A stretch of DNA of 64,000 nt from Symsagittifera roscoffensis (taxonomy: Eukaryota > Xenacoelomorpha > Acoela > Convolutidae). A program made the translations under genes and the position numbers. Below, piece by piece: positions 13,062-25,659 of the stretch. Below the pieces are notes generated by a model. It was not told where the DNA came from. It searched no databases and worked only from the letters and a program-made list of their open reading frames with translations. Position 1 is the stretch's first letter; every line of letters starts with the position of its first letter. The stretch spans positions 16,724,572 to 16,788,571 of the forward strand of contig NC_087065.1 in assembly GCF_963678635.1 (NCBI RefSeq), read 5' to 3'.

Positions 13062-13845
13062 GACTGCTCGTAAATCAGGGCAAAGCCTTGAATGTTTGCC
13101 ACTGTCCCTTATTTCAATACGAATAGTTTTTGGAAAATTAAAAATTGAAAAAGAACACATTTTGGACAAAAATCAAAGTGTTTAAATTTTGAGTAGTACG
13201 AAATTCATGCGACCCAATTAGCCAGCCTCAATTCAATTTGGAACGGTTTGTAGTGTGCATGATAATTCGCCAAGCTTAAATAATTCGGCGTTACGCTCGC
13301 AACATTTTCAATAAACTCTTCAAAGCGCGCAATAATTTAGTTCAAAACATGACAAATTTGGCAAATTTCTAACCGCCAGAATGTTACAAAGAAGTATTGG
13401 AGCTAAAATATCTTTTTATATTTGAACACACGACATTGAGATATCCATTTGGGCTTTAAAAAAATGGTTGAAAACTATTATTTTAATTGGTGAAAATTGA
13501 CTAAATAAAAGAAAACCATACCCAGCAATAATTATTCTGTTTTCTACGAAAGTCGGAACAAGTAAACTGCTCGTATATCAGGGCAAACCTCTGAATGCTC
13601 CGGCTGCCCGTTAATCCATATCGAATAGTTTTTGGTTCAGAAAAAATTTGAAACTATAAAGTTTTGGACAATATAAAACTAATTGGAGGTAAATTAGCTT
13701 TCTTAAATTTTAACTCAGGGAGCCAATATCTTCAATGAGAAATAAAAAATTGTTAAAAACTATTTTTTATCGCCAAAAAATTTACTGAATAAAAAACCAC
13801 AACAAGCATAAAATATTCAGTTTTTTTTTCGAACTTTGGAACTGC
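13062..13845. mobile_element. Family A elements, copies 2 and 3 abutting
   Basis: Copy 2 opens caagactgctcgtaaatcag (13062) and ends gaaagtcggaacaa (13560). Copy 3 starts immediately (aaactgctcgtatatcaggg) and fades out near 13845. Head-to-tail abutment suggests insertion at the same target or a composite element. Confidence 0.55.
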
Positions 13846-15846
13846 AAAAGCTAAACCGCAAAAGCTAAAACCATGCTGTAGACTAACTTATGCGCGTTTT
13901 GAATTTTTTTTTTCATAATGCTGAAAGCGTAACGCGAATTATTGACTGCATGGCTACTTAACCCGCACAACAAAATCGTTCTAATTTGAATTGAGGCTAG
14001 CTAAGCTAATTGGTCGTAATAATTTTGTACGAACAATATTTACCCACTTGATCTTTGATAATTTTCAAATTTCTATTTTTTTTAAAAAAAAATTTCTTTT
14101 TCCAAAAAGCATTCGGTATTAAGGAGCAGTCAAAAAAATTCAGGGTTTTTGACCTGTTTATACGAGGGTACAAGTGCATGGCTAATTTGGCAATTTGTAA
14201 GTCCCCAGTAACTTCGCATTAAACTGATCATAAACTGATTTGGTCTGGAGAAGAAAACCGTACACACATAATTATGCGTTCAGATTTAATTTTGCATCAA
14301 CTTCCACATTTTTTATAATCAAATATTATAATTTCTGAGCTTGGTCTTTTGCCACGTATAAGCAACAAGAAATTTATCGGCAATAGTTAAAAGATGTCGA
14401 CTTTCCACGAAATAACTGAAACTGTAGAATCTTTACATTAATCTCAAAATAGTGGTATCTGTTACATGATTTTTTCAGAATTTTTATCAAAACATTTGGG
14501 TTTTCCGAATGTAACAGTTATGATTAACGTTTCTTTAAACCGCAAAAATTAGAAAAATTTGGTGAATGTAGAAAAAAAATTCAACAACTATATCGGCTCA
14601 GATATTTTTTATGCTGAAGCCAAATACTTTCAATCTTTAATCGTTTTCACCAAATGAGTCTGGTTAAGTTCTTTAGGACATATTATAGTGTATTTGTATT
14701 CTCCATCGCGTGATTTTTGAAAAATGCATTTAAAAAAAAATTGTCCGCACTGGCTGCGCAAAACTAGTCAACCCTTAAGTAAAACTATCTCAATTGAGCA
14801 AGTTCTGGTCAGAAACGACGATCAGTTTTTTCTTTAACCATTTGAAGCAAAATTGAATCCTTTCAATCCTTAAGACGCTTAGAAACTATGATGTTTGGTA
14901 ATCGGTATAAACTGATTTTTGTTCAGTTTTTACCAGATATAAAAATTTTCAGAAAGAGGTCTTTTCTAACAACAACTCATTTTTGCGCCAACACCAATCG
15001 AATCATAATTTTCGGGTTTTTAGAAGAAACTGTTCAGAATTTTAACAATCGTAGCTGAAGTATGTTCCGACAAAGCCCCAATAGGCCAGGCAAAAAACCC
15101 CGCCTGAAAAAATTGAGTTTGAAAACAAATATTCTTCAACCTTAGTTTGAGTGCTAAGAAAAAAGACAGGTATAGCGAAGCGGCTATGCAACTGGAATTA
15201 AATAACTTCGCAACTATGAAAGACGTCCACTTTATGTCAAAATAACCCCACTTTTAGCTCCGATATATAGTTTTAGAAAAAAATCAGCCAAGTGTTCTTG
15301 TTGATCGAGCTATTTAGAAGTCAATTTTTGGATGGTGCGATTTCAAAAGACTTGCTAGGCAATCAAAAACTATCGGAATTATTATAGATCAGATCATATT
15401 CTGAAGTTTTCAATTTTTACGCGGTTTTTAATCTTTTCCAGTTTTTTGCTGATATGATATGCAAGGGGAGGTTGTTAGTCATTTTTAGCATATGCGTGCC
15501 CAATAACCGTGAGGCAACAAATACATGTCAAAAACTCCATTTTGGTCCAAAAAAAAAATGGTCGCCCTTTTGCAAGTATACTTCAACTTGCGCCAGGTAA
15601 AAACTCAGACCGGTGACAGTTGGTAACATTAGATTGAGTGACAGACACTGATTCACGCGCGTTATTACATTTCGTGCCGAATAAAAGCGAAGTTTGAGCT
15701 TCTGGCATTTTCAATTTTTCCTATAACCCATTTAATTTTTTTTGAAAACTATTGCTTTTTTTCGAACACCTATGATGGAAAAAGTTCAAATTTGAGTTTT
15801 TTTAACGCAAATTTGGGTACCATAAAAAATTTACAGTTGATCCGAG
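13846..15846. other. AT-rich stretch with no gene
   Basis: No coding or RNA signal found up to the N gap. Confidence 0.4.
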
Positions 15847-16046
15847 NNNNNNNNNNNNNNNNNNNNNNNNNNNNNNNNNNNNNNNNNNNNNNNNNNNNNN
15901 NNNNNNNNNNNNNNNNNNNNNNNNNNNNNNNNNNNNNNNNNNNNNNNNNNNNNNNNNNNNNNNNNNNNNNNNNNNNNNNNNNNNNNNNNNNNNNNNNNNN
16001 NNNNNNNNNNNNNNNNNNNNNNNNNNNNNNNNNNNNNNNNNNNNNN
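15847..16046. other. Assembly gap (200 N)
   Basis: Run of exactly 200 N, probably a fixed-size scaffold gap. Open frames reading through it are artefacts. Confidence 0.98.
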
Positions 16047-16079
16047 TCGAGGGTTCATTCGGTTTGATCGATTCAGGGC

Positions 16080-16760
16080 CCGAAAGGTCGAGACAATCCC
16101 AGGGTAAGCTTAGTAGGTCGATTTTGTTGGTCCATATCTTTCAAAAACGCTGGCGCAATAAAAACTCTTAAGAAAAACTTCAGGGTCGGTCAGCCAAAAA
16201 TGGATGTCTTAAATAGTACCAAAAGGGGATTTTTTGGTTAATCAGCCAGTCGAATCCTTCAAAGGGAGTGTCAGTCCTCCCCCTACAATCCCCCTAAATC
16301 AACCACCGGAGCGTTTATACCATCGTTCCCCCTAAAACGCTCGGGTGGTTGATTTAGGGGGATCGTAAAATTTTTTCAACTTTTTTTTTATGTCGACCAA
16401 ATTGATTTTCCGAGCATTCCCAGAGCATTAAAAATATCCTGTTTTTGTCAAATTTTCAAAAAACAGGCCAAAAAGGGCTTTTTTAGGAATTTTTCCGCAA
16501 ATGTTGACCAAAAAATAGCGCTTTTTCGGCAGGCACTCCCACTTAAAACTAGTATATATTAGCGCTTCTAGAAAACTTTTTGGGCCCGTTAACCAAAAAT
16601 ATATATCCCAAAATAGTACAAAGGGGGTACCTTTGGGTCGGCAGGGGGTCGAATCCCTGAGAGCAGACTTGTTAACGGGCCGCCATAATTGAGGCCCAGC
16701 CCGGCCCGGCCCGGCCCGATATAATTCAAGTCGAGCCCCTTGGCGGCCCAATAAACAGGG
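16080..16760. repeat. hAT-MITE-like GC-rich repeat cluster
   Basis: Two partial copies of the dispersed family: 16180-16240 (gggtcggtcagccaaaaatg) and 16490-16680 (actagtatatattagcgctt, aaatagtacaaagggggtac, gggtcggcagggggtcgaat). Ends in a short ggccc tandem run (16695-16720). The foldback at 16285-16366 lies between them. Confidence 0.65.
16285..16366. repeat. Foldback: 32-bp inverted repeat
   Basis: Arms 16285-16316 and 16335-16366 (core cccctaaatcaaccacc / ggtggttgatttagggg) pair with 2 mismatches around an 18-nt loop containing a C run. The G-rich/C-rich arms could form a very stable hairpin. Confidence 0.9.
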
Positions 16761-16852
16761 AATTTATTAAATATCGGCCCGTTGGGGCCCTTTGCTACTT
16801 TTTTGGTTAAAAATTAAATTTGTTTCAAAACAATTTTAATTAATTGTTTTAC

Positions 16853-17335
16853 TTATTTATAAAGACCTTTTTTAAAAGCCATGGAAACCATTTCAATTGC
16901 CTCAACGGTTGTAGGCGAAAGTTTTGCCCGTCTTTCGGATACTGTCAGACCGCAATCAGAGTTGGTCAGTGTCACTGTTTTGTTTAAATACTGGTTCATT
17001 GCGCCCGTTACTTTCTTTGTAATACAAGCGTCCACATGTCGTTTTAAATGCGATGTGCAACTTTTTGCATTGTAAGACAGAACATTTTCGCACTTATGGC
17101 AGCAGCACAAATTCGGAATAATGAATCCAGAGGCGACAACTTTCACAAAATTAAATGTCTTCCAGACTTCGGATTTGAAGTGCTTTGTAGTGCCCACAGA
17201 GTCTTCTTCCACAAATGCAAAGATTTCGTGCTTCGTGTCACGTCGAATTTGTTTCTGCAGTGAAACGGCAGTGAACGTAGTAGTCATGTCGTTTAGCACA
17301 CTGCAAGCTGTACAGTGCGCACTGAAACATAACAA
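16853..17335 (-). pseudogene. hAT transposase fragment with BED zinc finger
   Basis: A 160-codon open frame with a BED-finger signature: SEVWKTFNFV, then CCHKCENVLSYNAKSCTSHL and KRHVDAC (C-x2-C...H-x3-5-H/C), followed by SERRAKLSPTTVEAIEMVSM. This is the N-terminal DNA-binding part of hAT transposases. The catalytic RNase-H fold and dimerisation region are absent, so it is a fragment. About 75 bp upstream (17385-17411) lies a hAT-like end, ccaaatccgcccctg, that would fit the element's terminus. Confidence 0.8.
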
Positions 17336-17384
17336 TGGTTAGTCAATAAAAGTAAGACCCGTTGACAAGTATGCCTGAGAGAAG

Positions 17385-17411
17385 ACGGCAGCCGCCCCCC
17401 CCAAATCCGCC
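17385..17411 (-). repeat. hAT-type terminal inverted repeat
   Basis: ccccccccaaatccgcccct read on the minus strand starts CAGGGGCGGATTTGG, the same end as the MITEs at 48857 and 56207. Lies just outside the BED-finger frame. Confidence 0.65.
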
Positions 17412-17639
17412 CCTGTTATAAAGTTTATTCGTATTTCGACAGGTCAAGCAAAATATTTGGAGTCCAGGGTCTAGAAAAGATAAGGGTTCAACATAAGGGC
17501 TAAGCCATACTTTCATGAAGAGTATTTTAATAGGGCAAGGCTTGGGAACCGGATGTCTGATGCACGGATGGCTTTGCATCATAAATTGCATCTAATGATA
17601 CCTACGTGCAGTTTCTCAAAAAGCATAACGTTATTCTTG

Positions 17640-18360
17640 ATCAGCGAATTTTGAAACTGAGAAAAAATAGAACAAGGATAGCCGGGTACTGCGCAAGTAG
17701 TACAGAATGTTTCGACCATAATCTCTAAAAATCTACCAATAGATTTTTTTTCAATTAGTGTAGCTTTTTCTGCGAGGTGTGATAAAAGGATCTGACATAA
17801 AACATAAAATTCAACATTCATAGTAAACTACTAAAACCCGGACAACAGTTTTGAAGAAAATTGAATAAAAAAACAAAAAATTAATTTAATTTTTGAAAAT
17901 TTTGATTACCAAACTGGCATTAAACATCTCAAAAAACTAATTGCACTCAATTAAAACTAAAATTCAGCATAGTTAAGCTTTTATAAACGGCCCAAACATG
18001 AAACAAGCCTGCTCGCTGGCTTTCGTCGCTCGAAGTTAGACAAAAAACCAAAAATTTCACAACCGTTTCTCTCGATCTTAGAAAAAAATCGTTGAGAATT
18101 TTTTAATGTGGTTCAAATCCCGACGAAAAGGGCATAAATATGATTTATCACTCAAAGCAGTCCGATTTTTGTTTGTGATACCTGATTTTGCGTGGAAAAC
18201 CAAAAAGTACAAGGATAGCCGGTTACTGTACAAGTAGAACAGAATGTTCCGACCAGTCTTAGAAAAATAAAACTTATTTTTTTTCAAAATAGTGTCGTTT
18301 TCTCGGCTCGGCGGGGTGTAACAAGGGAATCTGAGCGAAAAGTAGAGCTTAGGCATTTTC
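17640..18360. repeat. Direct repeat pair (17640-17820 and 18205-18360)
   Basis: Both contain acaaggatagccgg.tactg followed by caagtagnacagaatgtt, and a downstream ttttct.cg..g.ggtgt motif, about 565 bp apart. The intervening block (tgattttgcgtggaaaac) recurs at 18600 and has relatives at 59030-59215. Confidence 0.65.
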
Positions 18361-19435
18361 GTCAGTCATTGTGAAATATGCAAATTGGAAAACAATTTTT
18401 GAAGACAAATAACAAGAAAAACAAAAAAAATATATTAATGTTTTTCTCTTTTTTTTCAAATTTTTTATCCAAATTTTTTGACGAAAAATTTCAAACCCGG
18501 TTTTTCTCAACATTGGAAAAAAATTTTGAAACTTTTAATGTCATTCGAATTACGACTAAAATACTTTGATATGATATATCACTCGACCCAGTACGAAGAT
18601 TAATTGTGGTAGCTGATTTTGCGTGGAAAACAAAAAGAAAAAAAAACAACTAAAACACACCCGAATACAAAGTTCCTGCCCATTTTCAATGGTTGGAACA
18701 AAAATGAACTTTGTCAGCTTATTTGTAATTATATACGAACTTAATCATACTAACTTGTAATCATCTCGTAATCATATTTTGATCTATTGAATTCAAAAAC
18801 ATTTCGCTAAACAAAAAACATCTAATAAAAATTGGCGCAACCTTAAATTACTTGACCGATTGAGGTCTGCGTTTTATTTCAAGATTTTAGCAACCAATAT
18901 CGAGTATTTCCAGACTATCACGACCAAATTTAGCGCTTCTCGAGAGATTCGTGACCAAAAAAATCCGTTGTGATTTTCGTTCCAATGGCGGAAATAGCGG
19001 GACGGTGAATTTCAGGAAAAGATGAGCAACATCGGCCCTGTCAAGTCAAGAGTGACTCAGAAAATCGAGAATAACTAGCCTATATGATTAAATATTCAGA
19101 AATTATTAATTGAAGTTGTGAAATAGCCAATAAATCATAAATAATTTCATAGGTGATCTTGCCTTAAGAACGACACAATAAAAATTTGAAGTTATGGGTT
19201 CAAATTGTTTCTTTGTGGACCTTCGCCAGTATTTGTCGAACACTACTGGACAGACATTAAAATGAATTGGAACGTTACGAGCAATGAAATGTTTTTTGTC
19301 CTGTACATTATAGATTGTATTCTTCGATATTTTCCCTATCATTATTTTGGACCTTTAAAAATGAACGTAGATTGGTTTGGAATACACTCACGCTCTTCTA
19401 TAAGCAATAAAGTTTGAATTGTTTGAGAACATTTT
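18361..19435. other. AT-rich stretch with no gene
   Basis: Contains one further copy of the tgattttgcgtggaaaac repeat near 18610; otherwise nothing recognised. Confidence 0.4.
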
Positions 19436-19439
19436 TAAG

Positions 19440-21100
19440 GTCAACTAGCGTGTAACGCATCTTCGGTGCTTCGACTTTTTGAAAACTTTGGAAACCTTTG
19501 AGTGTACTCTGACAGCACCCAATAACAAGGTTTGCAATTTCAAATTTTGCTAAGATTTTTTGAATTAATTGTTTCAATTAAATTTTTGAAAAACACCATT
19601 ACATTTGAAAAATTCATCAAAAAGTTCATTGAAACCTTTTAAAATGATATAAAAATCAACAAATCTTGGAAACTAAATTCATTTGAGCAATCGCGTTTGG
19701 ACGCAGAATTTGCAACATCTGAGAGTACTCTCACAGGTACCCAAACACAAAGTTCTTGCAAACTGAAAGCGTTTCAGCAGTCGCATTTGGACGGAAAATT
19801 TGCAGCTCCTGAGAGTACTTTTCACAGTACCCGTTTAGGGTTAGGAATTTCAATGTTTCGAAAAAAAAATGAAAATTACTAAAAAAGTATCGCCCAAATT
19901 AAAAAGACTTGAGCAGTCATATGTGGATGCGAGATTTGCAAACAGCTCAAAAGATCTAACAGCACCTAAGTAAAAAAATGGTATTTTCAAAAATTGAAAA
20001 AAATATGTATATTAAACTTAAGTTTTATGAAATTTTTATGAAAAAATCGCAAATGTTCAGCTCGAAAACTACAACCTACAAAAAATGAGCAGTCTATTTG
20101 GAGGCCATGTTGGCAACCACTGAAAAAAATGTGACAGCCTCCCCATTACACGGAAGGGGGCTTCAATTTTCAATTTGAATTGGAAAAACCAGTTCAAGTT
20201 CGTGTAAACTTTTTTGAAAAACTCACAACAAACGTCATTTCTCAAAAATTAAAACAATTTTAGCAGTCAAATTTGGACGCAAGATTTGCAACCTCTGAGA
20301 ATATTCTGGAAGCTCTCATTACTAGGAAGGGAACTTCGCAATTTGAAACAAATTTTAAATTTAAACTTTCTGAAAACTAAAAAAAATCTACAAAAAACGT
20401 CATAACTCGTGAACTACGAAGATTTGAACGGTCATAATTGGAAGTGAGATTCAAACTCTTCTATACTATTTTTCTGACAGCCCCCGATTAAAGTGTTGGA
20501 AATTTCAAAATCTGAAGACAAAACTTGAAATTTCTGTAAAATTTTGAAAAATCACAAAAACCTCATATCTCGAAAACTAAGACCATTTTAGCAGTCGCAT
20601 TTAGACACAAAAATTGGATTATGGAGCTCCTAAGAGTACTTTTACAATGCACGTTTACAAGATAAAGAATTTCAAATCTTTTGAATTTTTTAAAATCTAA
20701 CTTAAAATCTGAAAAATTAAAAAGAAGTAAAAAAACCCGTCATATCTTGTAAAATACAAGAATTTGAGCAATCATATTTGAAGGCAAGATTCACAATCCT
20801 TGAGAGTAATCTGCCAGCGTCCAATTACAGAGTTAGAATTTTCAGATTTTGAATATTGTGTTTTCTGAATTAAACTGAGAAACGTCGTTTTAGACTGACA
20901 GAAGTTTTCTTAATTATAAAAATCGTCGTATCTCGTACACTACTAAGATTTGGGCATTCAAATTGGAGACCAAAATTGCAACCCCTGTGGGAACTCTGAC
21001 AGCACACTACTTTTGTGTTCCTAAATTTTAGCTCGGTGGAACAAACACTAGGTTGAAACTGGAAAATCGAAAAAAAAAAAATTTTAAGGATGCCACGCAT
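19440..21100 (+). repeat. Degenerate ~190-bp tandem satellite
   Basis: Eight or so diverged units share the order: cgtcatatctcg.aaacta, ttgagcagtcatatttgga, gcaagatttgcaacc.ctga, gagtactctgacagcaccc, then an A/T-rich tail (gaatttcaaattttgaa). Unit length is roughly 170-210 bp with heavy drift. Related clusters lie at 48690-49330 and 63050-63610. Confidence 0.8.
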
Positions 21101-22596
21101 AGATACATTTTGACCTTAATGTTGCGGAAAAACGCTTAAACATGGCAAAGTACGTGTCACACGCATTTACATATAGTATAGATAGATAGACAATTCTTTC
21201 AGATAGACTAGAATGAGAGCTCAAACTTTATGATACAATTATGCAGAAGTTGCGAAATATCACTGCTTCAGAGTCGTGCAGGGTGGCAACATGGTTTGAG
21301 CAATCAAAAAACAAGTTGACTGGAGTAGACTCTAGATTGAGCCTCAAAATCTGGATTTTTGAAGCGCGTCGTAGCTTTTGGTACTGAGAGATATAATGTC
21401 TGAAATATATTAGATTTTTTATTTATTTGGCGAACCTCATTTTAAATAAAAAGCGCACACAATATATATCACGCGCTAAAAAAAATTTTCAATTGGTTAA
21501 AAAGTCAAATTTTGAATACCATTATTTTCATTTAAAAAATTACCGGTTTTCAAAATGGAGCACGAGATGCCGGTACCTTTGAGATGATATAAAAAATTTT
21601 GTTAAATAGAAGCTAGTTGAAAATTTGAAATTGGTCTGAAAAAACACATCCGTTTTCAAATTTCATGTCCAATTTCTACGATTGATGGAACAAAAATGGA
21701 GTTGATTGGTTTTTATTTTTAGAAAATTCTACAAATTTTATTGAACGATAATTTTTTTTGGGTTTATGTTTTTGTCCTCTAAAAATCTAAAATTAAGAGA
21801 CATCAAAGGTAGTGTTTACAATGTGAAACTGAGTTTTTGGCAAACACAACTGAATTTTAAGCTCTGGCTTTTTGACTACGTACAAGTTGAGTTGAAATGT
21901 TTAACGTAAATTTTTGGTTCAAAATTAAATTCAAACCAAACTAAATCGATGTTGGATTTTTTATGTAAATCCGTTGTTTTCGTGGTTTTCCCGGAATGGT
22001 TCTTGGAAGGTGTCCAGGCCTGGCTTTCAAAGATTTTTTATTTCATAGTAAAGCTCTCCGATGCCTCAATTTTGATGTGTTATTATGAGACATTCAGATT
22101 GAAACAATTGTCAGGAAAAAAGACTTCCCGCCAGGGTTCCTAGACGGCTCCTTCCAGGAAATCCAGGATTGCCCTGGAACCTTTAAGCTCCTGGCAGGAA
22201 ATCTAAGGTTTCTCCCTGACTGAGTAACCCAGGTATAAAGCAGAACTAAGAAAAAATTACATTTTTTTTATTTATGGAAAAAATGTTAGCCATACATTTT
22301 AAGGGAGAAATGGAAAATGTTCATCCTAGAGGTCTTTAATAGTTTTCTGAACGTATTGAATTATATAAAATTGCATGAAATTAAATTTTTATTTATGGAC
22401 TTTATGAGAGAAGTTTTGGTTAACCCGGGATAGAAGAGAGAAGTTTTGGTTAACCCGGGATAGAAATAAATAATGCTTGATTAAATTTTTTGGAGGACGT
22501 TGACGCGAGAGTATCGAGCTTGTGCGAAAGGGGTGAGGCCTTTTTCCGCACCACGAATCAATTACCATCAAAAGTAGCACAAGTGTTCAAATAATA
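21101..22596. other. No gene; short direct repeat near the right end
   Basis: Nothing coding recognised. At 22406-22465 a 32-bp unit (gagagaagttttggttaacc, then cgggataga) is present twice in tandem. Confidence 0.5.
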
Positions 22597-22602
22597 TTTA
22601 TT
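22597..22602 (-). terminator. Poly(A) signal of the HEPN-NACHT gene
   Basis: AATAAA on the minus strand, 97 nt downstream of the stop codon; the only canonical hexamer I noticed near the end of this gene. Confidence 0.55.
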
Positions 22603-22698
22603 CTGAAATCATTAAGATGAAACTATAATTTGCTACCGAATTCTTTAAAATTGAATAGGCAAAACAACTTTCTGAAATAATAATATTAAAATGATATT

Positions 22699-25659
22699 TT
22701 AGAGCATTTTGTGAGTTAAACATTGAATTGAAGTGTTTTGAAGTGACAATACAATGTCTGAATAGAAGGCACTCTTAAGTGCAGAGTTGAAGACCGTCAA
22801 TTGATTTGTCGAACTAAATGTGAACATGCAGTTGTCCATGCAGACACGCATATTCGGCGACTCTTTAGATTTTTTGAGCTCAACTAAGTCCAAGGATGAC
22901 CCAGCTGCAAAGCATGTTAGACTTCCGTAGCTTTGCAGGGTTGAAGTTTTTCGAGTTTGGTAGTTTTGACATATTTCGCAGTTACAATTTATGGAAAATG
23001 AGCTATATTGGAAGTCCAAGTTTTTCAAATTTTTTACGTCTTTTTTTACCAGTGTTGAAACGAAGGTTTGAAAACTGTCGCATGTGGAAAATTTGAAACT
23101 GATTTTTTGTAAAATAGCTCGATTCAACCATCTATTGGGTTTGAGTAAAATTTGGTATACCAGTAATGCCTGTGAACACGTTTTGGAGCTACACTGATTA
23201 CAGGTGACTTTTAGGCCAGAAAGATCCAGTTGTTTTAGCTTTCTGAGGGTGTTGAAAGAGAAACACGCGCCGAAAAGGTCAAACCCGACACAAGTTGAGA
23301 AGGTGGGACTGAAGTTGCGCACGCGCAATGAGGTCAAGTTGGTTGTTTTCATTGAGGTCAACAGCTGATCGCAAAATGAACCCGACAAAACTATTTGGCT
23401 CTTATCAGCATTAGATTTGGTTGAAATGAACTCCAAGCTTATCGATTCAATTTTAGACTTCGAAACTGCTTGCAACAGTAATGGCAAGTTAGTAACAAAA
23501 CTATTCGACAAATCGTAAAATATTAACTGCCTTAGAGATGAGTTTAGTTCGATAACTTTTGCAAAAAGAGAAATAGGTAAGGAGTCGTCGGTTTTTAAAG
23601 TCACCAGCGAGCAATTTTTTATACACAGGTATCGCAACAGCCCTGCTTTTTCACGTGGAAACATAGTCGAAGTGACGTGAACTGATTTATGAACTGGTTC
23701 CAACGCACGAAGCACGTTTCCTATCAGATTTGAGGACTTTTGGTAGGACATGTGATTAATTTCGATGAACAGATCCAGTGCAAAAAGAAATTTGTTGGGC
23801 ACATTTGATAAGCTGACAACCCAGTGCAAAATTTTTTGTCCGTTTCCAGCTAAGCCAGTCAAGAATCTCATAAAAGTTATTTTTCCATTTTCTGAATTCC
23901 GTTTTAAATCTGAACCTTTAACGAGCGCTAACTTTGAAAAGTCTGAGCTGTTTTCAGACTCGCGTTTCAAGAACTGTTTATTGCTAAACGAGTACGCGGC
24001 CAGGAAATAATGAACAGATACATCGAAGCATTCGAACTCGAAACCATCCGAAGACAAGGATAATGAAAATTTCTCGCGTAGAAACCCTAGTTCAAGTAAG
24101 TTCGTTAAGGCCGAGCAGTTTTCGAAGTCAGACGACTTTAAAGTCGAATTTCCGAGGTTCTCGAAACATGTATCCGCGCATGAAAACAAAATGCTGTACG
24201 ACTCCAAAATCGAAAAGGTCCCACGGCTGACCGTTTTTTGCATTTGCATGTTTATCAACTTCTGGAATAGAATTGTGGGCGTCGTCATTACGGTTTCCTT
24301 CGAGTTATCACTAGTTATAACCGATTGGATTAGCAGTGACAATACCAACGGAACACTCTTTAAGGACTCTGGAATCATTTGAAGCATACTTGTAAGCGAT
24401 TTTCGCATAGCTTGTTTAAGATAGGGTATCGTGGACAAATAATTCGCAAAAGCAACTCCATCTCTTAAGCCTTTCAACTGATATCTTTTAGAATAATTCA
24501 TCGGAACGATTTTCGAAACTTGTAGCGAGAACGAGCGACAGCACAAAATAACTGCACAATACTTTCTGCAATTGTAAATAGTTTTTAGAACTCCAAGAGG
24601 AATTTTTGAACATAGCGAAAAGTCAAAAATAAAACAGACTTTGAAGTTTTTACAGCTATACTTCAAAAACCGTGATATCTTTTTTCGAATTGTTTTCCCA
24701 TCCTTACAGTAGTTTTCATTAATGACATCCAAAACATTGGCGACTTTCCCGTCAAACTTCATAAAAGGAAGGTACATTACAATGTCATGATCGCGCAATG
24801 GTCCACTTGAAAAGGTCCATAGATGAAGAAGTTGTAAGGCAAACCTAGTTTTACCTATCCCGCGACAACCTTCAATCACGACTAAGGGTTTCAACTTGTC
24901 ATTGCTACGCGCAGCAACAGAAGCGATCGCTTTCATAGTCGAAGTTGCGACAGGTTTCTGAGGAACTGAATCGTTTTCTTGTTGGTTGTCGGCGAAGAAC
25001 ATTTCGAGTTCTGTTTGAATGCTGACCTCGTTTACTAATACACCAGAAACATCTACAGCTTTGAGGAAAAAAGAAGGACTTTTAGTCAGATCGATTGTAA
25101 GGTTCAATCCTTCGAACGGTTGATAGTTCGAAATTAAAAAGTTGTAGCGTTGTTTGAAGTGGCGTTGAATTGCAAGCATTTCACTAACTTCAGGTGTCAA
25201 AGCGTAAAAATTACCTGTCAATCTTTTCAGAAGTTTATCGATTTTTTTGGATTGGTTTTTGACATTTTCACTTAGCTTAGCAATTGAATGCTTCATTCCA
25301 ATATCTTGTTCGTACCACGTTTGAATTTCTTGAGTATACATGTTAGTTTGCTCGCCGGTTCCTGAAAACTTTGTTTCAAACGCCAAATATTGAAATTTCC
25401 GTTCAGGAATTAGACGATTGAATATGTTATGCAACTCGTTACATAACCTTTCATACTCAGGTTGAGCAAGCGATGCGCTTATTGCATGTGCATACGCTGA
25501 ATTCCGAATTCGTTTGATTCGAACTAAATCCGCAGCTTCAGTCGTCTCGGTGTCGTCAGGTTCATCGTCCCAGCCTGTTTTTGGCTCGTCAAGAAGTTCT
25601 GAATGACGAATGACGAACATCAGTAGAGTTATATCTAAGCTTTCTGCGTTGAAGTTCTC
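22699..25659 (-). CDS. HEPN-NACHT-LRR exon 2 (HEPN C-half, NACHT, LRR)
   Basis: A 2961-nt exon after acceptor attttttag at 25660-25661. It is open from the acceptor through ENFNAESLDITLL to the stop near 22699 (987 codons with stop). It carries the HEPN R-x5-H motif, Walker A, the degenerate Walker B, winged-helix-like region and leucine-rich C-terminus. The poly(A) signal AATAAA lies 97 nt downstream. Confidence 0.92.
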   Translation of the reverse strand, partial: ENFNAESLDITLLMFVIRHSELLDEPKTGWDDEPDDTETTEAADLVRIKRIRNSAYAHAISASLAQPEYERLCNELHNIFNRLIPERKFQYLAFETKFSGTGEQTNMYTQEIQTWYEQDIGMKHSIAKLSENVKNQSKKIDKLLKRLTGNFYALTPEVSEMLAIQRHFKQRYNFLISNYQPFEGLNLTIDLTKSPSFFLKAVDVSGVLVNEVSIQTELEMFFADNQQENDSVPQKPVATSTMKAIASVAARSNDKLKPLVVIEGCRGIGKTRFALQLLHLWTFSSGPLRDHDIVMYLPFMKFDGKVANVLDVINENYCKDGKTIRKKISRFLKYSCKNFKVCFIFDFSLCSKIPLGVLKTIYNCRKYCAVILCCRSFSLQVSKIVPMNYSKRYQLKGLRDGVAFANYLSTIPYLKQAMRKSLTSMLQMIPESLKSVPLVLSLLIQSVITSDNSKETVMTTPTILFQKLINMQMQKTVSRGTFSILESYSILFSCADTCFENLGNSTLKSSDFENCSALTNLLELGFLREKFSLSLSSDGFEFECFDVSVHYFLAAYSFSNKQFLKRESENSSDFSKLALVKGSDLKRNSENGKITFMRFLTGLAGNGQKILHWVVSLSNVPNKFLFALDLFIEINHMSYQKSSNLIGNVLRALEPVHKSVHVTSTMFPREKAGLLRYLCIKNCSLVTLKTDDSLPISLFAKVIELNSSLRQLIFYDLSNSFVTNLPLLLQAVSKSKIESISLEFISTKSNADKSQIVLSGSFCDQLLTSMKTTNLTSLRVRNFSPTFSTCVGFDLFGACFSFNTLRKLKQLDLSGLKVTCNQCSSKTCSQALLVYQILLKPNRWLNRAILQKISFKFSTCDSFQTFVSTLVKKDVKNLKNLDFQYSSFSINCNCEICQNYQTRKTSTLQSYGSLTCFAAGSSLDLVELKKSKESPNMRVCMDNCMFTFSSTNQLTVFNSALKSAFYSDIVLSLQNTSIQCLTHKML

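Noticed and set aside
15792-16067. Open frames reading through the N gap on both strands
   Set aside because: Translation of N bases; no evidence of coding.
16853-17335. Domesticated BED-finger host gene
   Set aside because: No splice sites or downstream domain seen, and a hAT-like end lies right beside it; a transposon fragment is simpler.
19440-21100. CRISPR-like array
   Set aside because: Units are long, drifted and contiguous without unique spacers, and the genome is animal.
22896-23096. Plus-strand frames opposite the LRR region
   Set aside because: Antisense shadows of the large receptor exon.
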